DNA from: CAYGVT01 sp964353355
GTDB taxonomy: Archaea; Thermoplasmatota; DTKX01; GCA-020343715
Direction: 5' to 3'
Length of the DNA stretch: 15,627 bases
Assembly: GCA_964353355.1 (NCBI GenBank)
Contig: CAYGVT010000081.1
Location: 1-15,627, forward strand
Notes under the pieces: generated by a model
What the model was told of the DNA's origin: nothing
Databases searched by the model: none
The model's input: only the letters and a program-made list of their open reading frames with translations
Made by a program: the position numbers and the translations under genes
Part shown: positions 13,824-15,627 of the stretch, piece by piece
Position numbering within the stretch: position 1 is the stretch's first letter
How the letters are laid out: each line of letters opens with the position of its first letter

Positions 13824-15627
13824 TCACCTGCGTCTCCGAATAACCACGAGCGCGGCGCATGCCGCGAGGGCTACCGTCGAGAGGACCGCACTTGCGCCGG
13901 GTTCATCATCGGGCTTCTTCCGCTCGACCGAGATAGAGATGGGCATCGTGCCGCTCTGGTACACCTGCTCGTTACCCTCGCTGTCAGTGGCCTGGATGTA
14001 GTACTCGAGCGTCCCCGTCTTGAGGTCCTCCTGGGGGACCGTGCCCGCCCAGTTATCGTTGGAGCCTGCGGTCATGTTCTGGGACTTCCACTCCGTGTCG
14101 CCCTGCATCCGGTAGTAGAGCACGACGGTGAGGTTCTCGTCGACGTCGGTGATCGTCGCGTTGATGCTCAGGTCCCGGTCCTCCTTCGCCTTCTCAGGCG
14201 GGTCATGGACGATGACGGGTGGCTCGATGTCCACCTCCTCGGTGTCGACCGAGAGGGTGAGCGAGTAGTGCCCGTGCCTCTGCGCGTTGATTGATGACAC
14301 CCTGATGTACAATGTCGTCCCCGCGGCGGTGCCCTTCGGGACGACCACTGTAACCGTCCCGTTCATTTGGGATTGGACGTCCTGCACCGCGATGGCCGTG
14401 GCGCGAGGGTCGCTCTCGTTGAAGAGCTCGATGCGCAGCGGGCCCGATGTGCTCACCTGCAGGTTGGCCGTGACCGTCCAGAGCTCTGACACTGTGAGCT
14501 TGTAGCAATCGGCCAAGTCGAGGTCCCCCAGGAGACACCAGTAGCTGCCATCGCTGATGGCCTTCCCCTCGGCGAGGACCTCTGCCGCGTCACCGTCAGA
14601 GCCCCCATCGCCCTGCCCGCTGGTCACGGCCAGCGACCAGTTGTACGACGAGAGCTCCCCATCGCGCATGAAGTCTATGAAGAACCATCCGACCGGCGTC
14701 TCCTTCGCGGTCAGGATGGAGATGGTGTTCCAGTCCGCGTCGATCGAGGTGGCGTTCCTCAGGCTGATGTTCCCCTGCATCAGTGTGATGCCCCATACGC
14801 CGTCCTCGATCCAGGGGCTGAAGGATATATTGATGAAAGAACCGCCGCCGGCCTGGAACTTGTAGCAGTCCCCCTCGTCGAGACCGCCCATGTAGCCGCT
14901 CCGGTGGCCTGACTCGACGCTCGCCGCTCTCTCGGGGCTGGAGCCAGCGTCGCCCTGGCCGTCCTCGTGTTGGAACGCCGCGCCGATACGGAACGAGTAC
15001 CGGCCCCCGCTCTGCCCCGGAGGGGCGGCCATCTTGACATCGACGAACCACTCGTGCTCGGGGGTCTCGGCCGAGGTGACGATCCATCGCCTGACCAGCT
15101 CACCTTGGCTCGACACGAGCTCGATGGTCTCGAAGCCGCTGGAGTTCTGCCCGGGGATCATGATGCCCGTGTAGTACTGCACCACGAGCGTCTGGTCCTC
15201 CACGGAATAGCTCCTGTACGAGACCTCGACTACCCATCCAGGGACGAAGTTCAGTCGGTAGGCGTCCTCTAGGTCCATGTCCCCGGTCTCCCCGTCGTAC
15301 CAGATGCCGGGCAGGACATCGTACAGACCATCCCCCCCGGCTGTGTCCCGACCAGAGCCGGCATCGTACTGCGGGCCGATGTAAATCGAGCAGTTGTAGT
15401 CGCACCCCCCGACCTGCTGGCTTATCTCGATGTAGAACCACTGGAGAGGCGTGTGGAAGCTGGTACGTATGCTCTCTTCCTTGGATCCCGGCACATCTGA
15501 CACCAGGCTGACGATCTCGTTCCCATGAGCGTCCAGGAGACGCATCCGAAGGATCTTGTCAGGCGAGCCGTCGCCGAACGAGATGTTAATCACATCGCCC
15601 CCGCCCGCCATGAACCTGTACCAATCC
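13824..15627 (-). CDS. Large secreted/surface protein with PPC-like repeats, Ig-like domain and C-terminal membrane anchor (5' part outside window)
   Basis: The reading frame is open to the right edge. The residues before the internal methionine at 15611 are DWYRF, which match the start of a repeat unit, so the true start lies outside. About 600 residues are visible. Four PPC-like beta modules each carry a D-x-YKF/YRL core. They are followed by an Ig-like domain (about 14225-13926, from EPPVIVHDPPEK to ISISVERKK) with YYIQATDSEGNEQ near its end. The protein closes with an acidic KPDDEPGAS linker, one membrane helix and RRRR. Such proteins sit outside the cell, anchored by the last helix. Twelve N-x-S/T sequons fit an N-glycosylated surface protein. 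No protease or other catalytic motif is seen in this part, and an enzyme domain could lie in the missing N-terminal part. The C-terminal tail resembles archaeal sorting signals. Confidence 0.82.
   Translation of the reverse strand, partial: DWYRFMAGGGDVINISFGDGSPDKILRMRLLDAHGNEIVSLVSDVPGSKEESIRTSFHTPLQWFYIEISQQVGGCDYNCSIYIGPQYDAGSGRDTAGGDGLYDVLPGIWYDGETGDMDLEDAYRLNFVPGWVVEVSYRSYSVEDQTLVVQYYTGIMIPGQNSSGFETIELVSSQGELVRRWIVTSAETPEHEWFVDVKMAAPPGQSGGRYSFRIGAAFQHEDGQGDAGSSPERAASVESGHRSGYMGGLDEGDCYKFQAGGGSFINISFSPWIEDGVWGITLMQGNISLRNATSIDADWNTISILTAKETPVGWFFIDFMRDGELSSYNWSLAVTSGQGDGGSDGDAAEVLAEGKAISDGSYWCLLGDLDLADCYKLTVSELWTVTANLQVSTSGPLRIELFNESDPRATAIAVQDVQSQMNGTVTVVVPKGTAAGTTLYIRVSSINAQRHGHYSLTLSVDTEEVDIEPPVIVHDPPEKAKEDRDLSINATITDVDENLTVVLYYRMQGDTEWKSQNMTAGSNDNWAGTVPQEDLKTGTLEYYIQATDSEGNEQVYQSGTMPISISVERKKPDDEPGASAVLSTVALAACAALVVIRRRR
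14238..15627 (-). repeat. Four tandem PPC-like protein modules
   Basis: The modules lie at about 15627-15366, 15365-14952, 14951-14610 and 14609-14238. Three of their junctions carry related linkers: QYDAGSGRDTAGG, QGDAGSSPERAA and QGDGGSDGDAA. The cores are also related: DWYRFMAGGGDVINISF, DAYRLNFVPGWVVEVSY, DCYKFQAGGGSFINISF and DCYKLTVSELWTVTANL. Modules 1 and 3 are the closest pair. The pattern fits pre-peptidase C-terminal (PPC) domains, which are known as tandem repeats on archaeal and bacterial secreted proteins. Confidence 0.7.

Noticed and set aside
14238..15627. CRISPR array or DNA tandem repeat
   Set aside because: The repetition is at protein level (PPC-like modules) with diverged DNA; no regular short repeats with spacers are present anywhere in the window.

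Overview
The window looks like a piece of a GC-rich archaeal chromosome. The tRNA genes decide this: an archaeal-type tyrosyl-tRNA synthetase and a full-length archaeosine tRNA-guanine transglycosylase with a PUA domain. AT-rich TATA-like boxes 25-40 bases before several starts, and short or absent leaders, fit archaeal promoters. A euryarchaeal lineage, perhaps Thermoplasmatota, is my guess from the mix of families; the sequence does not prove it. Genes are packed tightly and no gap exceeds about 170 bases. Most alternative-frame ORFs are antisense or frame shadows produced by high GC.

Left part (1-3400): the first codons of a leftward membrane protein are cut by the window edge. A rightward rhomboid protease with a C-terminal zinc ribbon follows. 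It converges on a leftward pair: an M29/COG2309-type aminopeptidase and then a small COG2426-type membrane protein. A divergent promoter separates this pair from a rightward 135-residue protein I do not recognise.

Centre-left (3384-5301): a leftward two-gene unit. A PadR-family regulator overlaps by 4 bases (ATGA) a 491-residue membrane protein. That protein has an N-terminal HAAS/DUF1700-type helical domain, five predicted membrane helices, and a C-terminal domain with WWDYG, the hallmark of STT3/AglB oligosaccharyltransferases, but without the multi-span catalytic core. The unit has an AT-rich promoter flanked by short palindromes. It is the most unusual object in the window.

Centre (5339-8458): tyrS and tgtA form a likely tRNA operon. 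The synthetase has TTGQ where the class I HIGH motif should be, although KMSKS is intact.

Centre-right (8516-12184): a visibly AT-richer 4-TM protein of unknown function is followed by a MacB/LolD-type ABC ATPase and a double-FtsX permease. The last two form a complete exporter or membrane-extraction type transporter.

Right (12320-15627): leftward enolase. Upstream of it, also leftward, is the 3' part of a large surface protein. It has at least four PPC-like beta modules, an Ig-like domain, 12 N-glycosylation sequons and a PG-TM-RRRR tail. It runs off the right edge. Several short perfect inverted repeats lie just after stop codons or between convergent genes.
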